Below, piece after piece: positions 24,787 through 64,000 of a stretch of DNA of 64,000 bases. Source of the stretch: Lamellibrachia columna. Lineage: Eukaryota > Annelida > Polychaeta > Sabellida > Siboglinidae. The notes under the pieces are model-generated. The model saw nothing but the letters and a program-made list of their open reading frames with translations, made no database searches and had not been told where the DNA came from. The position numbers and the translations under genes are program-made. The stretch is from positions 2,814,501-2,878,500 of the forward strand of contig OY759275.1 in NCBI GenBank assembly GCA_963662155.1, written 5' to 3'. Position 1 is the stretch's first letter. Every line of letters begins with the position of its first letter.

Positions 24787-26585
24787 ATAACGTTCAATTG
24801 GTGTTCCGTGTGATGACGTCACTGACACGTATAGCTCGCTAGATAATGGCATAGCGCAACTCTTCACAAACTTTGAAGCACTTATATTTATATTAAGATG
24901 GCGACGTGAGAAGTTCTCTAAGAATTCCATATAGGTCCAGAATTCTGAAGGAGAATTCATTGCGGACCTATTAACTTGCAGCTCTTGTTCGATGCGCATT
25001 GTTCTTTATCGATTTGATCAACCGTATTTTACAACTGATAAACTTAATAATACATATTATTATGAAGTAGGTACAAACCATAACACCCTCACCAAATAAA
25101 GTTAAAAACAGCATGTTGGATATGTAAAACAAAAAACCTGCGATCCCATAAATAATACAATATATAGAACTGCTAGTGATGTTGGTGAATGCAAGTCGCT
25201 TAGACAACTTTGTTACTATTTTATGGTAACGATGTTGAAGCCATTATGCTCTTAGATCATCAATGGGGCTTTAGCGAGCGAGCGAAACAAACGTGTCTAA
25301 ATAACGCCAACAGATAATCAGTATAATCAGTATAATCAGTATACGTCTGACGTATGTTGCTTTATGCCTCTGAGCTCAGGTTCCTGAGGATATAGGCGCC
25401 ATAGAAGTTAATTATTATTATTATTATTAAATGGTTGCGCTGAATATTTATCACGTTTTGTTAAATTGATACATTTTAAAAGTACCGGAAACAATTATGG
25501 CTTTCTGGGTTTCGTGAAACGCGGCGCTTTGCTACTGTCCACTGCTTGATATTTCAAGATAACTAATAATATCTCACGATATTTTTAAATTATACTAATA
25601 TATGCACTTTACATGCTAAACGTTGGTAACGGTGTTATATTTCAAAAAGCATGCGGTGAAAAAAAAACTCTTTCTAAGCTGATTATTTCGCAAACTGCCT
25701 GTGTCATTGGATGGACGTTATTGCTGCCACATCGCTGTGATGTCAAGTAAACGGTCGCCCCACATAATGAACGATTTAGTAGGAATGATTTAATTTATGA
25801 GCTGTGGGTTTTTACATGCATGTCGGTAACTCAAAGAGAAGTCATATCGTAATGAAACATCATAACATAGGAAAACTAAAATACAAAGATACATTAAAGG
25901 GGAACTGAAGCAATTGTGTTATGCCGTATATTTAAATATATATATATATATTATCTAACTATGCCTTAATGGTGACAGGTACCTGCTAATTTATGAGATT
26001 AACTGAAAAACTGATTTTTGTTCGAGTTAAAAATCGACAAAATGCATCACTGCGTATCGCCATCTTGTCGCGTATATCTAATCAATGTAATTTTTTTTGC
26101 AATTTTCTTTCGTAAATAGGCATTCTGGAGCGAGAAAAAGATATGGTTCTCTGTTATATATATATATATATATTTAAGTGTTTACACATTGTTATGTCGT
26201 TTTGTAATCCGCCCAATTCAGAACACGCACATTTATTCATATCCCATACACCGCGCACAACACATATCGTTCTCGTTTCCACTCGCAGTACTCGAACACT
26301 ACATTCCCTTCCTCCTTTAAACTTATACTTCCAACACGCAATTAACAACTTAGACTACTAGTATGTACTACACAGCTAGTTTAACAAATTCAATCGCAAT
26401 TGTTAAGACTTCAGCTTCCAAGCTAGTTACTAAAGTCCACACAGTGTCCATTTAAAGTCCAACACATATTTGCTAATTAAAGTCCAAACATATTTGTAAA
26501 TTAAAGTCCAAACATATTTGTCACTAGGCTTTCACAGCCTTTATCTGAGGGCGCTAGGCTCACCTCAGTATCTGACGTGCATACT
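24787..26585. other. unassigned region with one dispersed repeat
   Basis: No gene seen. At 25366-25429 a sequence beginning GCCTCTGAGCTCAGGTTCCT and ending in (ATT)n is the inverted counterpart of 58161-58216, so it is a dispersed repeat. Short (TA)n tracts lie at about 25937-25950 and 26155-26172. The left part of this block next to 26585 may include the gypsy element's non-coding end or LTR, but no matching LTR is present to prove it. Confidence 0.45.
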
Positions 26586-28416
26586 TTATTTCACTACATA
26601 GTCTTGGTACTTCACCAAACGTTTCGACCTTGTTCGATGCGGTGACCCCAAGTTTGGTGTCTTCATCGGAGTACTTATGCTTGGTGACTTCCTTGGAATA
26701 TTGGCCTGCAATCCTCCTGTTTCTGCACAATCAGGCACAGAAGACCTTTGGTTCACCGTTGATGAAGTTGTTCCTTCAGTGGCTGTATATGGTTTCACGA
26801 ACGAGCTGTTTCTCCTGTACTCAACACCGTCCGGTGATCTCACTGTCAGTTCTTGACCTTCTTTCTTTTGTTGGTTGACAGTATTTTACGGATGTCTTTG
26901 TGTTCTTTAGTAGAACTTGTTCTCCAGATAACACTGGGCTTAACATGGCTCCACGTCTGCTATCTGCATATGCTTTGGCAGTTAGTTTGTGGTTCCAATC
27001 ACGGTCTCGAACATTCTCGTCCAGAATGTTTTTGTCACTTCGAAGTTCTGGCAACTTTGTTTTCAGCTCTCTGCCGAACATGAAATACGCTGGAGTCACA
27101 CCTGTACTGACTTGTGGTGTAGTTCTGTATGCCAACATAAACTTCATGAGTTCTCCCTTCCATCCCTTTTCTTCCACATGAGCCACTTTGAGTGCTTTCA
27201 GAAGTGTTCGGTTCTGTCTCTCCACCTCCCCATTTGCTTGTGGCCACAAAGGTGGAGATGTATGGTGTTCGATTCCATGTTCCAGTAAGAAACTCTTGAA
27301 TTCCTCAGATTGGAATTGACTGCCGTTGTCTGATTTCACCGAGAACGGGTATCCATATCTGGCAAAGATAGGAATTAAAGCCCCGATGATTTTCTCGGTT
27401 GTAGTCGACTGCATGATGACAACTTCGAAGAATCGACTATAATAATCAACTATCACCAGCAGATTTTCGCCCGTAGGCAAAGGTCCCATTATGTATATGG
27501 CAACGTCTTGCCACGGTCCTATCGGTGGTTCAGTTCTCTGCATCGGCTCTGGCGGACTCAGTTGACTCACAACTTGACATCGATGGCATGATCTGCATAT
27601 TTTCTCAGCATCATTGTCCATTCTCGGCCACCAGACTTTGCTTCTGAGCCACTGTTTCATCTTTACGACCCCTTGGCGTCCTTCATGAGCAAGGTGTAGG
27701 ACATCATCTCGAAGTCTTCGTGGTATTACAATCCTTGTCCCACGTAACACCAGCTTCCCAAGAACACAGAGTTCATTCTTCACACACGTGTAGTATGGCA
27801 TCTTGCACTCATGCCAGTTCCCGTGTTGTATGTAGTGTCTCACACTGGTCAGCTCTGCGTCTTCTTCTGATGCAATTTCTACGTCACGTGCTGTAAGAGC
27901 AACTGGTGTGCTTTCCTCAGCAATCATCCGCACCACCTCAATTTCTTCTCCACTCTTGTCTTTTGGTGTCGTCTGATTTAGTCGTGAGAGCGCATCAGCA
28001 ATGTTTGTTTTCCCTGGCCGGTAGATCACCTTGTACTGGTACCCTTGAAGACGAAGCACCCATCTTTCTATCCTCGCCGATGGCTTCGATGTTCTGCTGT
28101 AGATGCATTCCAACGGTTTGTGGTCCGTCGCCAGTTCGAATTCACGTCCATACACATATAGGTGAAATCTTTCACACGCCCACACGAGTGCCAACGCCTC
28201 TTTCTCTGTTTGGGAGTATCTCCGCTCTACTGCTGTGTCACTCCTGGAGCTGTGTCAGAACTGCTCCGAGTCATGTTGGTCCTGCATCTGCTACAACGCG
28301 TGTTTTGCAGTCATTCTTGAAGTAAGCCAGCGTCTCCGCGCTTGTTATGAGCTTTTTCAACTCTCTGAATGCTTCTTCTTGGTCCTGGATTAGTGATTTT
28401 TTTAACTTCCGTAATA
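26586..28416 (-). pseudogene. Ty3/gypsy pol remnant: RNase H and integrase
   Basis: The main frame (26821-28194, 457 codons) encodes the RNase H segment ATDHKPLECIYS (22-33) and RPGKTNIADALSRL (59-72). It continues with an H2C2 integrase zinc finger (H167, H170, C200, C203) and the integrase core with SDNGSQF (Asp289) and NGEVERQN (Glu325, D-x35-E). The first catalytic Asp is missing: the position reads VAIYIMGPL, where gypsy integrases have D at Tyr234. Near 26835 the frame shifts to 26586-26843, giving the C-terminal box TVRSPDGVEYRRNSSFVKPY and a RTRSKRLVKYQDYV end. Upstream (28195-28416) pieces EEAFRELKKLITSAETLAYF and LGAVLTQLQ are separated by a stop and a frameshift. Gag, protease and most of RT are absent. 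It is dead. Confidence 0.92.
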
Positions 28417-28424
28417 GTTGTCTA
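28417..28424. repeat. 8-bp target-site duplication, left
   Basis: GTTGTCTA directly before the inverted-repeat terminus GGTAATCG. It is identical to 31663-31670. Confidence 0.85.
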
Positions 28425-28985
28425 GGTAATCGTTTACTTAACTGGCCTAAATTATTAGAGGTTTATGCCGACGGTTTTTACAGCATTTTTGTACCTGAAT
28501 GCGTTCCTTACATCATTCCGCCTATGCTCCACTAAAAAAATGTCATATATTCTTTAAAAATATTGTGTTTTAGGCCACTTTTAATAAGTTTTACACATCA
28601 AAACAGCGGAACCAATTGCATGATAAACATGGCGCGTGTGCGATTTGCGCATTAGTCACGCCTCGGTGCCATCAGAACCGCGAAGGCGATCTTTGTGTGT
28701 AACGCGCGTACAATTACGCATCGTAAAAAATTAAGATAAAAAAGAGAAAGTAAGCTCAAAAAATGTTTCAAACGAAAGAATTCTACAAAAAAAAAAATTC
28801 TCCCCAGTTTTTATATTAAACGCTACATTTATAGAGCACATGCAGTCACTTGTAACGTAATATTTCATCTTTTATTTAATTAAATATTTGATGTTGCAAA
28901 TATTGTTTTTTTATCAATTATTTGGTTGATATTAGATGTTATGCGCATGCGCAACTACAAGGGGACATCTCATTGCATTTCAGTG
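28425..28985 (+). repeat. left long terminal inverted repeat
   Basis: Matches the reverse complement of 31085-31662. Shared landmarks are TTTACTTAACTGGCC, AAAATATTGTGTTTTAGGCC, CATGGCGCGTGTG, GCGCATTAGTCACGCCTCG and CAACTACAAGGGGACATCTC. Inverted similarity continues more loosely through sub-repeats to about 29270. Confidence 0.88.
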
Positions 28986-29809
28986 TTAATATAATACAAT
29001 TTTATTTCATTTAATTCATATTATCTGTCGTTTGGTGAACAAAGACTATTGTTTTTGTAATTAAAAATTATACTGTTGATATTGCGTGTCATGCGCATGT
29101 GCAACTTTAAAGGGACAACTCATTGCATGTCACTGTTAACATAACTAAATTGAAAAGAATGCATGGGTTAATTATCTGTCATTTGGTGAACAAAGGTTAT
29201 TGTTTTTGTAATAAAAAATATACTGATGATATTGTATGTCATGCGCATGCGCAACTTTAAGGAGCGAGTGAAGGAATACTTTAATTTAATTAAGTCAACT
29301 TATATAAATTTAAGTCAATTTATTTAAATTTACAATTTAATATAATGTCTTTACATTAACATGTTCATTTAAATAATTTACAAATAATAATTAAATTATA
29401 TGCATATTCATATTTTTGGGGTACACCAAATACATATTTAGTTTTTTCAATAATTCTAAACTGGTGAGTAACCAAACCACATATGTATTGCTTTTCACGT
29501 ATATGCTGTGTCTATGTGCAGTTGTAGTATCACCGATTTGTCTGAATACACATTTCTTGATCGAATGACTGATAACACATTGACAGCTCACATCCAGCGG
29601 ATACATAATCCTGTGCATTCAATGTGTATTCGATGGTTATGCGCTCGTCACGGCAGTTCGTGCAAATGCTACACAATTTCTTTTGTGCAACTGCCTCGGA
29701 CCGAGGCCCTCGGTGCGCGGAAGAAAGCCACACGATGTAAATACTTACTAAATAGTGTTATTATTTAGGCTTGGGCAAGGATTTCCTACAGCAATTTACC
29801 TTATTCCTT

Positions 29810-30210
29810 TCATCCTGTCTCCCTATGTCCCGTCTCCTTCCGTCCCGTCTCCCTACGACCTGTCACCTTACCTCCTCTCAACCTCCTCCCAGGCTGAGGT
29901 GAGTTCACCCTAGCATCTCTCTCGTCGTCTTCCCCCACTTTATCCACTGTCCCCTCACCAGAACCACTGGCACAAACCACCTGCTCCCTTCCCACCACTG
30001 CCACAACGAGCAGCCTCAGCTGTTCTAACTCCAATTCAAGTTCCTTCATCCTCGTACATCCCCTACACTCAAAACTAAAACTATCCGTCTGAACCTCAGC
30101 CAAGGACTTCTCACACCCGGACTTGACGAAGTCCACCCAGTTGCTACAACTACTGCATATTAAATGTCTAGTGGCCTTTAGTTCTTTACATATAACTGGC
30201 CATTGATGGT
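29810..30210 (-). pseudogene. PHD-like zinc finger plus coiled coil (LINE ORF1-like cargo)
   Basis: Inside the foldback element the minus strand reads HLICSSCSNWVDFVKSGCE, then SFSFECRGCTRMKELELELE and a Leu/Glu-rich coiled coil (QLRLLVVAVV). It finishes with a basic low-complexity tail (RRETGRKETGHRETG) before TAG. The first ATG-initiated part is 108 codons (29810-30136), but the Cys/His pattern starts upstream of it, so the ATG is not the natural start. Paired C-x2-C modules around a W and followed by a coiled coil are typical of ORF1 proteins of CR1-like LINEs. I infer a captured or nested retroelement fragment. It has no downstream polymerase. Confidence 0.5.
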
Positions 30211-31084
30211 AATGATAACGAAACTGACAAGGATGGCTTTTAATGATAATGAAAAGTTACGTAGTCCTATAATGATAATAATACATTTCTGTTTTTACGT
30301 AATTATTGTGGCAAGCATACTGAATACTCTGTGACGACTCCATCCCTTTAAGAAAGCTAAATAACTGTAAACTGTTGTGTTTTATTTATTACATGTCAAA
30401 ATCACACTAGCAGTTACAATAGTGTAGCACATGGATTAATTAATTACTAATATGTTAATTAATGTTATATATTTTGTTGAATGTGTGTATGCGCAATGAC
30501 AGGATGCTTTTAATTCACATGTATTATGAGAAACTAATTAATGTTATTTAATATGAACAATTACAATTATTTCTGAGCTATATCTTCTTCTTCCCATTAA
30601 TCACTGGCAAGGCGATACTGCATCACGATTTCACAGGATATTGCTGCAAAAACGGACAACACAGAATACCTCCCTCCCTCCCTCTCCCCCTCCCTCCTTC
30701 CCCCTCCTTCCCCATCAGAAGGAAACCAGACATGCAATATCAGCATAATTTAAAAAACAACCTTTGTTCACCAAACTACAGATCATTTAACCCTACATTC
30801 TTTTAAATTTAATTATATTAACAATACCCCTCCCCATCAGAAGGAAACCAGACATGGAATATCAGCATAATTTAACAAAAAAACTTTTGTTCACCAAACG
30901 ACAGATAATTTAATCCCTGCATTCTTTTAAATTTAATTATATTAACAATGACATGCAGTGAATTTTCCCTTTAAAGATGCACATGACATGCAATATCATC
31001 AGTATAATTTTTAATTACAAAAACAATAATCTTTGTTCATCAAATGACAGATCATTTAACCCATGCATTCTTTTTAATTTAATT

Positions 31085-31662
31085 GTATTAACAATGACAT
31101 GCAATGAGATGTCCCCTTGTAGTTGCGCATGCGTATAACATCTAATATCGACCACATAATTTTCATACAAATAATATTTGCAACATCAAATATTTCATTA
31201 AATAAAATATGAAATATTACGTTAGAAGTGACTGTATGTGCTCTATAAATGTTGAGTTTAATATGAAAACTGTGGAGAATGTTTTAATTTTTTTTCTCTA
31301 GAATTTCTTCGTTTGAAAAATTTTTGGAGCCAATTTTCTAAATGTTTTCTCTTCATTTTTTTACGTTGCGTAATTGTATGCCCAATACACATAAACATTG
31401 CCTTCGTGGTTCTGATGGCAACGAGGCGTGACTAATGCGCAAATCACACACGCGCCATGTTTATTATGCGATCGGTTCCGCTGTTTTGAGGTGTAAAACT
31501 GATTAAAAGTGGCCTAAAACACAATATTTTTAAAGAATACATGAACTTTTTTTACTGGAACATATGGGGAATGATGTAAGGAACTCATTCAGGTACAAAA
31601 ATGCTGGAAAAACCGACGGCATAAAGTCCTAATAATTTAGGCCAGTTAAGTAAATGATTACC
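31085..31662 (-). repeat. right long terminal inverted repeat
   Basis: Reverse-complement partner of 28425-28985. Inverted similarity continues leftwards to about 30790 through copies of the ~180-bp sub-repeat (GGTTTCCTTCTGATGGGGA copies on the minus strand). Confidence 0.88.
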
Positions 31663-31670
31663 GTTGTCTA
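31663..31670. repeat. 8-bp target-site duplication, right
   Basis: GTTGTCTA directly after the inverted terminus. Perfect match to 28417-28424. Confidence 0.85.
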
Positions 31671-32423
31671 TCTTTGGAGAAATGGAAACCACAGACGAAG
31701 AGTCCAATTCGACAGGCCACACGGAAACAACGGTTGACAGTCGTAAAGTTTCACCGAGTGTGCGAGTCACGCTCCAGACTCCAGATCGGCTTCGCCTATG
31801 TTGACGTTGGATTCAGGAAAAATTACAACAGCGCTTTGACTGTCAACGATTCCTGACTAGGTAATGTGATGTGGTGATCCTGTGGAAACTGCGTCCTGAT
31901 GTCTGCGCACGTTTACGTTGGGTCATCATTCTGCGCCGAGGAAGCTATTATGCCTAGGGCTAGCAGTGACATGCTACGTTACTTTGATTTCTCCACGGTT
32001 CTAAGACTACGTGAGTCTAAGTTAACAAGTGTCAGTACTGGTGTTGACTGCAAACTCATGACTCGACTCAGTGCCAGTGCACCTAGTGGAGAGTTAGAAA
32101 AAAGCCAAGAACTTAATCAAACGACCCAAGAAACAAAACTACACGTCTATGACACGTTGATGACACGTCTACGACACGTTGATGACACGTCGATGACACG
32201 TTGATGACAAGGCTAATAAAATGAAAACAAATATTCAGATACAGTTTATAACATTTCAGAAGGTGTTTGAAAACAGGTGTTGGGATATTCCAGTAATGTA
32301 AAAAACATACTAAACGACACATATTTGCATATGAGGCAATACATATCATCACGGGAGGGTAACCTTTTGTTTAGACATTTGCAAAAGGTCGAGTAGCATA
32401 GCAAACAAAGAACAACATCGTAG
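31671..32423. other. unassigned, possibly remainder of the disrupted gypsy locus
   Basis: No recognisable protein. A 13-bp-period run of ACACGTTGATGAC variants lies at about 32144-32210. The block adjoining the duplication is probably the other side of the insertion target, but I could not match it to gypsy pol. Confidence 0.35.
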
Positions 32424-32655
32424 ATGAGGTGAAACAGAGAAAGTGGGGATGACTTGGCCATGTTCTCCAAATGGACAGGAATAACTCAATAACCTTCCAC
32501 ACGCCGCTCTCAACTGGACACCACCTGGAAAAAGAGACAGACCACTAGGCAGCTGGAGAAGGACTGTTGAAGAAAAGATGAAGATGGCTGGGAAGGCCTG
32601 GATCGAACTTGGTTGACTCGCCAAGGAGATTTGTTGGCACCTTGTGCTCCAGTGG
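32424..32655 (+). pseudogene. LINE endonuclease-RT C-terminal fragment
   Basis: The pieces RKWG*LGHVLQMDRNN, RDRPLGSWRRTVEEKMK and AGKAWIELG follow each other with a frameshift and stops. RRRWKWIGHVLRMD...GRPKxTWRRTVExE is the familiar C-terminal end of a widespread class of animal LINE polymerases. This is a different family from the adjoining one. Confidence 0.75.
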
Positions 32656-32714
32656 AAGCAGTAGACTTGACTAATGCAATTCCCTTTATCACAATATTGC
32701 TCTGTGGAACATCT

Positions 32715-33175
32715 TGAAAGTTCAACGTGTGCAAAATCGTTTGGCAAAGGTAATTACCCGGTCTCTTCATTTCTCTCACTCAGTACCACTTCTTAAATTA
32801 TTGCATTGGCTTCTTGTCCAATATCGCATTATTTTTAAGATCTGCACAATTACCTATCAAATACTTTCATCCTAACAACCAGCATATTTATATTCACTGC
32901 TCACTCCTGCAAGACAGTCCAGACAGCTTCGATCATCTAATTCTAATCTACTTTTTGTTCCCAGTGTTAAGACAAATGTCGGAACTAGAGATTTTTCAGT
33001 TGCTTCACCAACTCTGGAACTCGCTCCGTTTCGACTTGCTTAGCCATAGCTTCCCAATAGAACCGTTTACTACTGGACCTGCATATCGATTAGGAACTGC
33101 TTAACTCCTTTTGCTTTGGTGTGCTGCCGAGCTTAGGTCTCCCGATGATTTTAGCACAATAGAAGTATTTTATAT
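32715..33175 (+). mobile_element. LINE 3' tail (CR1-like), copy B
   Basis: Reads VQRVQNRLAKVITRS, LLHWLLVQYRIIFKICTI and SNSNLLFVPSVKTNVGTR, and is nearly the same as 8229-8722. A deletion after TLWNS-like sequence (about 33015) and a TAA in place of QQPAY's first codon show decay. The 3' noncoding part TGCCGAGCTTAGGTCTCCCG is also shared with copy A. Confidence 0.85.
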
Positions 33176-34642
33176 TGTATTGTGAGAGTGAGTGAGCATA
33201 TTCTTGCATTTAGTCAGTCTGACCTAATGGGACACTAAAAGGGACTCAAACATGATTATATGACGACTCATTCTCCAGTGACCGTGGAGCGGGGACAACC
33301 GAAGTACTACAGACGCACCCAGTGTGAATAGCCTAATAAAAGGCTATTAAATATAACCTCTGCAGCAAATTTTACGCATTAACAAGGACAGGACAGCCCA
33401 TTTGGACCACAAGATTACATCACAGACAATAGCGCAACATGACCATTGAACGGAATGAAGGACCATGTGACATGGGCATGTTATATTGGGATGCCAAGTC
33501 ATCCTTGGGGAAATTAAGGCACATTGTCAGTGATTGAGCGAGTCAGAGGATGCTTCAGTTGTGTGGCATCATTTACCCATAACGTAGTCCCACACAGGCT
33601 GGACTGGGCCCAACTTAGAGGTTTGACCCATACACTTTTATAAATGCAGAATGACACATCAATAATAATGTATGATTAATTGTGCACAGAATGATTCACT
33701 GGTGGATGTATGAATTTGGTGAAAGAACGGCATGCGGTGCTGTGGCTGTAAGTTTCGACTCGTTGAGAGGTCTGCCGTTTCGAAGCTTAGGTAATTTCAT
33801 TCAGTCCACATTGCCTCAGTTCACTCAGCTGCACTAACGAGTACCTGGCCATAGACTGGTGGATATAATATTATGTAAGAACAGTCTTCATGCAATAATT
33901 ACAGCATGGCTGAATGCTTCATAGAGAAGTCGCTTTGAACAGTGCTACGGACTCCGCGCTATAATATAAGAACAAACCTTTTTTTTAGCAGTGTGTGGCT
34001 GGCTGGTCGTGTAGTGATACAATGCTGGTTATGCTGAGCTAAATTTGTAAATGCCTCAATGTTATGAGTGGAAATCAAGTTTCTGGGGCATTTAAAAAAA
34101 AAATCAGTTAATTACATAAAATACGAGCACATGGTAAATAAACAGCCGATTAACATACTCAAGAGGTTCAAGCGGTAGCCTGGGCCAAAATCCTTTCATT
34201 CCAGGTGCTATTTTTTTGCTGAAACATTCGTTAGGACAATCATGAGAATAACTTGATTAAAAATACATGGTTGCCTTGGAAAAGGCAGCCATCTTGAATT
34301 TTAGGACCAAAATGTCTAGAAATGAAAGTACAAGAGAATTACGAGGAACACATTGTATAATATCCCCCAGAAGACAATCTATGCTATGACATCTTTAGTT
34401 TGTCGTTTTCTATTTTTCATGGCATACAATATGGAAAACCCATTTTCTTCCAAAACATGATCCAAAACACGAGGTAGAGCAGTTAAAGTTACAGCAAATC
34501 TGCAACTGTCATTGTATTGTGTATTATTTTAGCAAACTTCACTGAAAAGGTCAAGTTGATATCTACAAAAGTGATGAAGTTAGAGCTTTTGTAATTGGAG
34601 GTCAACAGAAACTCAACAGAACAATGTATTTGCTAGACAGTA
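33176..34642. other. intergenic, with one SINE-like tail
   Basis: Between the LINE tail and the end of UBA1. No gene recognised. The SINE-like segment is given separately. Confidence 0.45.
33740..33880 (+). mobile_element. SINE-like fragment
   Basis: CTGCCGTTTCGAAGCTTAGG, then CACATTGCCTCAGTTCACTC and GAGTACCTGGCCATAGACTG. The same order is found at 56500-56600 and, in part, 22975-23035. It is consistent with the body of a tRNA-derived SINE; the A and B boxes are poorly preserved here. Confidence 0.5.
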
Positions 34643-34648
34643 TTTATT
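34643..34648 (-). terminator. putative UBA1 polyadenylation signal
   Basis: AATAAA on the minus strand, the first canonical hexamer I find downstream of the UBA1 stop (about 850 nt). The cleavage site is not determined. Confidence 0.5.
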
Positions 34649-35495
34649 CTGTTGCCATAATAAATTAGACAGAAAACAAACATGCACATACTGACTGTAG
34701 CATGTACATAGAAATATTAATTCCGTCTATAAACTTGAGACCCAGACAACAGCACACATACATATATTATGTTTGTTACACATTTTGTTGAACAGTGTAA
34801 TTATATAACTGAATATTCACCTTCTTGTATAGTGAGTTGTCTTCATGTTATACGGTTTTTTCCGTCACAGTTACTGAAAGTTTGACTGATCTGACCAGAC
34901 TAAGTTTGTTAGTATTCCACGTTCGGTGATTACGTGCAATGACGACGCTGGCTCGCAGGATAGCAGACAAACTGCAGGCAATGCAATCAAGGCCTATGAC
35001 AAACGCTACAAGTAGCATATTCTATGCACTGGCTGTGACTGAAGCAGCTAAACCGATACTGCAACTTTCTCATGATCCGATCACAGAATCAAAACCTGTA
35101 CAGTGGTACGAAAAACAGTAGCCAAGTAAAACAGTTGTAAACAAACGCCCAAAGTTCACTAGGACAATAGTTAGTAGCAATGCTGACACATATAGTTGGC
35201 ATCATATATTCATTACCACAGAAACACAATTCTGAAGCAGGTCAGCACACGTACTTGCGTTCTTGTCGAACAATGCCCAGACTTCGGCATGGCCATAGCA
35301 GCGAGTGCGTACGTGATATTTCTTTCAAATACCGAATTCAAGTTAACAAAATACTACTACTGTGGGTATGTGCAAGAGGTAATGGGTGCAACAATGTAAC
35401 GTGGCGCGACTACAACGTCCACAGCGAACATCATGTCAGCAGTAGCAGAGGAAAGACGACTGAACGACACATGGCGACATGACATGACGGTGACA
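34649..35495 (-). other. putative UBA1 3' untranslated region
   Basis: Extends from the base after the stop codon to the first AATAAA. The boundaries are inferred. Plus-strand ORFs here (34939-35121, 35180-35482) look like chance frames. Confidence 0.45.
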
Positions 35496-63790
<28,295 letters not shown>

Positions 63791-64000
63791 CTATGGCAAC
63801 AAATGGCAATATATTGCTGTGGCAACACAGCTCCACCATAACGACAACTGAAGAGTCATACTGTTTCTAAATCATGCTTCAAATGAGTTTTCACACAATA
63901 CCCTTGAAACAAGCTTCACCAGTTACGTATTTAACTGCAGACTGTAGCTTTATAAAATACGCCATAAACACACCGAAAATATTATAAGTTTCTTCATGTG

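Larger units (their letters stand above)
28425..31662. mobile_element. foldback-type DNA transposon with long inverted repeats
   Basis: The element is 3238 bp, bounded by an 8-bp duplication (GTTGTCTA) and inverted termini GGTAATC(G/A)TTTACTTAACT. The inverted arms match for at least 550 bp with about 85-90% identity by eye. They then contain 2-3 tandem sub-repeats of about 180 bp with the motif ATCTGTCATTTGGTGAACAA. No transposase was found between the arms, so it is non-autonomous. An 8-bp TSD is known for hAT, P and Merlin superfamilies; GG at the tips would fit Merlin better than hAT, but this is inference. It lies directly beside the gypsy remnant. Confidence 0.88.

Noticed and set aside
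23955..24999. 280- and 313-codon minus-strand ORFs and plus-strand partners
   Set aside because: Translations of the 21-bp and hexamer arrays, low complexity, open in several frames.
31585..31770. Minus-strand ORF spanning the right end of the foldback element
   Set aside because: It crosses the element/flank junction and its first half mirrors the left inverted repeat; not a gene.
34939..35482. Plus-strand ORFs over the UBA1 3' UTR
   Set aside because: Short, unrelated to any family I know, and antisense to the transcript end.

Overview
This is a eukaryotic (metazoan) genomic window. The evidence is a multi-exon, GT-AG-spliced gene for the ubiquitin-activating enzyme E1 (UBA1) on the minus strand, remnants of animal-type LINE, Ty3/gypsy and DNA transposons, tRNA-derived-SINE-like pieces and a very high load of minisatellites. 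The TE mix, SINE-like tail and repeat style suggest an aquatic lophotrochozoan, most likely a mollusc. That is inference; no species can be named from the sequence alone.

Layout. Positions 1-34,600 hold no host gene that I can recognise. They contain a mosaic of tandem arrays with units from 4 to 53 bp. Interspersed are tails of at least four LINE insertions (2.6-3.0, 8.2-8.7, 32.4-32.7, 32.7-33.2 kb) and three minus-strand pieces resembling one jockey/CR1-like LINE family (10.1-11.4, 16.3-16.6, 19.9-21.7 kb). There is a decayed gypsy pol (26.6-28.4 kb). Immediately next to it lies a 3.2-kb foldback-type DNA transposon with long inverted repeats and an 8-bp target-site duplication (28.4-31.7 kb).

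Positions 34,600-63,790 are the 3' part of UBA1, read right to left. Twenty exons give 822 codons plus stop, running from the FCCH region through the adenylation domain, the catalytic-cysteine domain and the C-terminal ubiquitin-fold domain. The 5' exons lie beyond the right edge. All 19 introns in the window have GT donors and AG acceptors and the phases join without a break, so the gene looks intact. UBA1 activates ubiquitin with ATP at the top of the ubiquitin cascade; no partner genes are visible here.

Most notable: the UBA1 introns are packed with private minisatellites, several reaching to within about 10-25 nt of splice sites. In one intron a 51-bp unit (54.5-55.65 kb) has copied the 3' splice acceptor together with the first bases of the exon 22 times. 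The copies stay open in the gene's own reading frame (17 codons per unit). A second array (60.2-60.5 kb) has copied another acceptor about 14-15 times, but each of those copies carries an in-frame stop. A hAT-like element sits inside a third array with a reconstructable empty site. Tandem arrays occupy roughly 30% of the window by my rough addition.
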